The notes under the pieces are model-generated. The model saw only the letters and a program-made list of their open reading frames with translations, was not told the origin of the DNA and did not search any database. A stretch of 6,241 nucleotides of DNA from an uncultured Eubacteriales bacterium. Its GTDB lineage: Bacteria; Bacillota; Clostridia; Oscillospirales; Oscillospiraceae. Within the stretch, counting starts at the first letter, position 1, and every line of letters begins with the position of its first letter. A program made the position numbers and the translations under genes. Positions 6,196-6,241 of this stretch are shown one piece after another. Location: positions 1 through 6,241 of the forward strand of contig URVR01000103.1 of the NCBI GenBank assembly GCA_900551355.1. The letters are read 5' to 3'.

Positions 6196-6241
6196 CTGTC
6201 TCTTATACACATCTGACGCTGCCGACGATCGCATAAGTGTA
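6196..6241 (-). other. Nextera adapter, i5 index and P5 start (technical, right end)
   Basis: On the minus strand this reads, 5' to 3', TACAC (6241-6237, end of the P5 primer), TTATGCGA (6236-6229), TCGTCGGCAGCGTC (6228-6215) and the mosaic end AGATGTGTATAAGAGACAG (6214-6196). TTATGCGA matches Illumina index S522 as I recall it. Bases 6196-6230 are the exact reverse complement of 1-35. Genomic sequence ends at 6195. Confidence 0.99.

Noticed and set aside
1..6241. A composite transposon or integron-like unit bounded by 35-bp inverted repeats
   Set aside because: The repeats match the synthetic Nextera adapter including its non-natural 14-base segment, an index and part of P5. There is no transposase and no target duplication, and the cargo is core housekeeping genes cut at both edges.

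Overview
This is a bacterial chromosomal fragment of about 6.16 kb (36-6195) with Illumina Nextera/Tn5 tagmentation adapter left on both ends (1-35 and 6196-6241). The adapters form a perfect 35-bp terminal inverted repeat. It is technical and should not be read as a transposon. Any protein predicted across either end has an artificial tail.

The biological part is GC-rich, densely packed and made of housekeeping genes. The proteins look like those of a high-GC, Gram-positive-lineage Clostridia member, for example an Oscillospiraceae-type gut bacterium. That placement is inferred from protein style and gene content; there is no rRNA or other taxonomic marker here.

Layout: (1) a truncated tsaE gene on the minus strand (36-275), for tRNA t6A modification; (2) a 141-bp divergent intergenic region with a good plus-strand extended -10 promoter and a weaker minus-strand one; (3) a SEDS-family peptidoglycan glycosyltransferase, best called rodA (417-1574), followed by a GC-rich hairpin terminator; (4) a new promoter (TTGTAA-17-TATAAT, 1649-1677) driving a tight operon of ddl (1745-2806), murF (2803-4158), an ABC-F ATPase (4159-6063) and the first 43 codons of a flavodoxin-like protein (6065-6195), cut by the right adapter.

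The genes fit together. Ddl makes D-Ala-D-Ala, MurF adds it to the UDP-MurNAc-tripeptide, and RodA polymerises glycan from the lipid II made further along that pathway. The ddl/murF stop and start overlap (ATGA), murF and the ABC-F gene abut with no spacer (TAA-ATG), and the flavodoxin start lies one base after the ABC-F stop, so translational coupling is likely. The ABC-F protein is expected to act on the ribosome, and why it shares this transcript is not evident.

I found no CRISPR array, tRNA/rRNA gene, prophage, insertion sequence or undescribed system. No stretch longer than 300 bases lacks a gene. The main points for a second look are the adapter contamination, the ddl start (the longest frame begins inside the -10 box) and a small inverted repeat around the ddl promoter.
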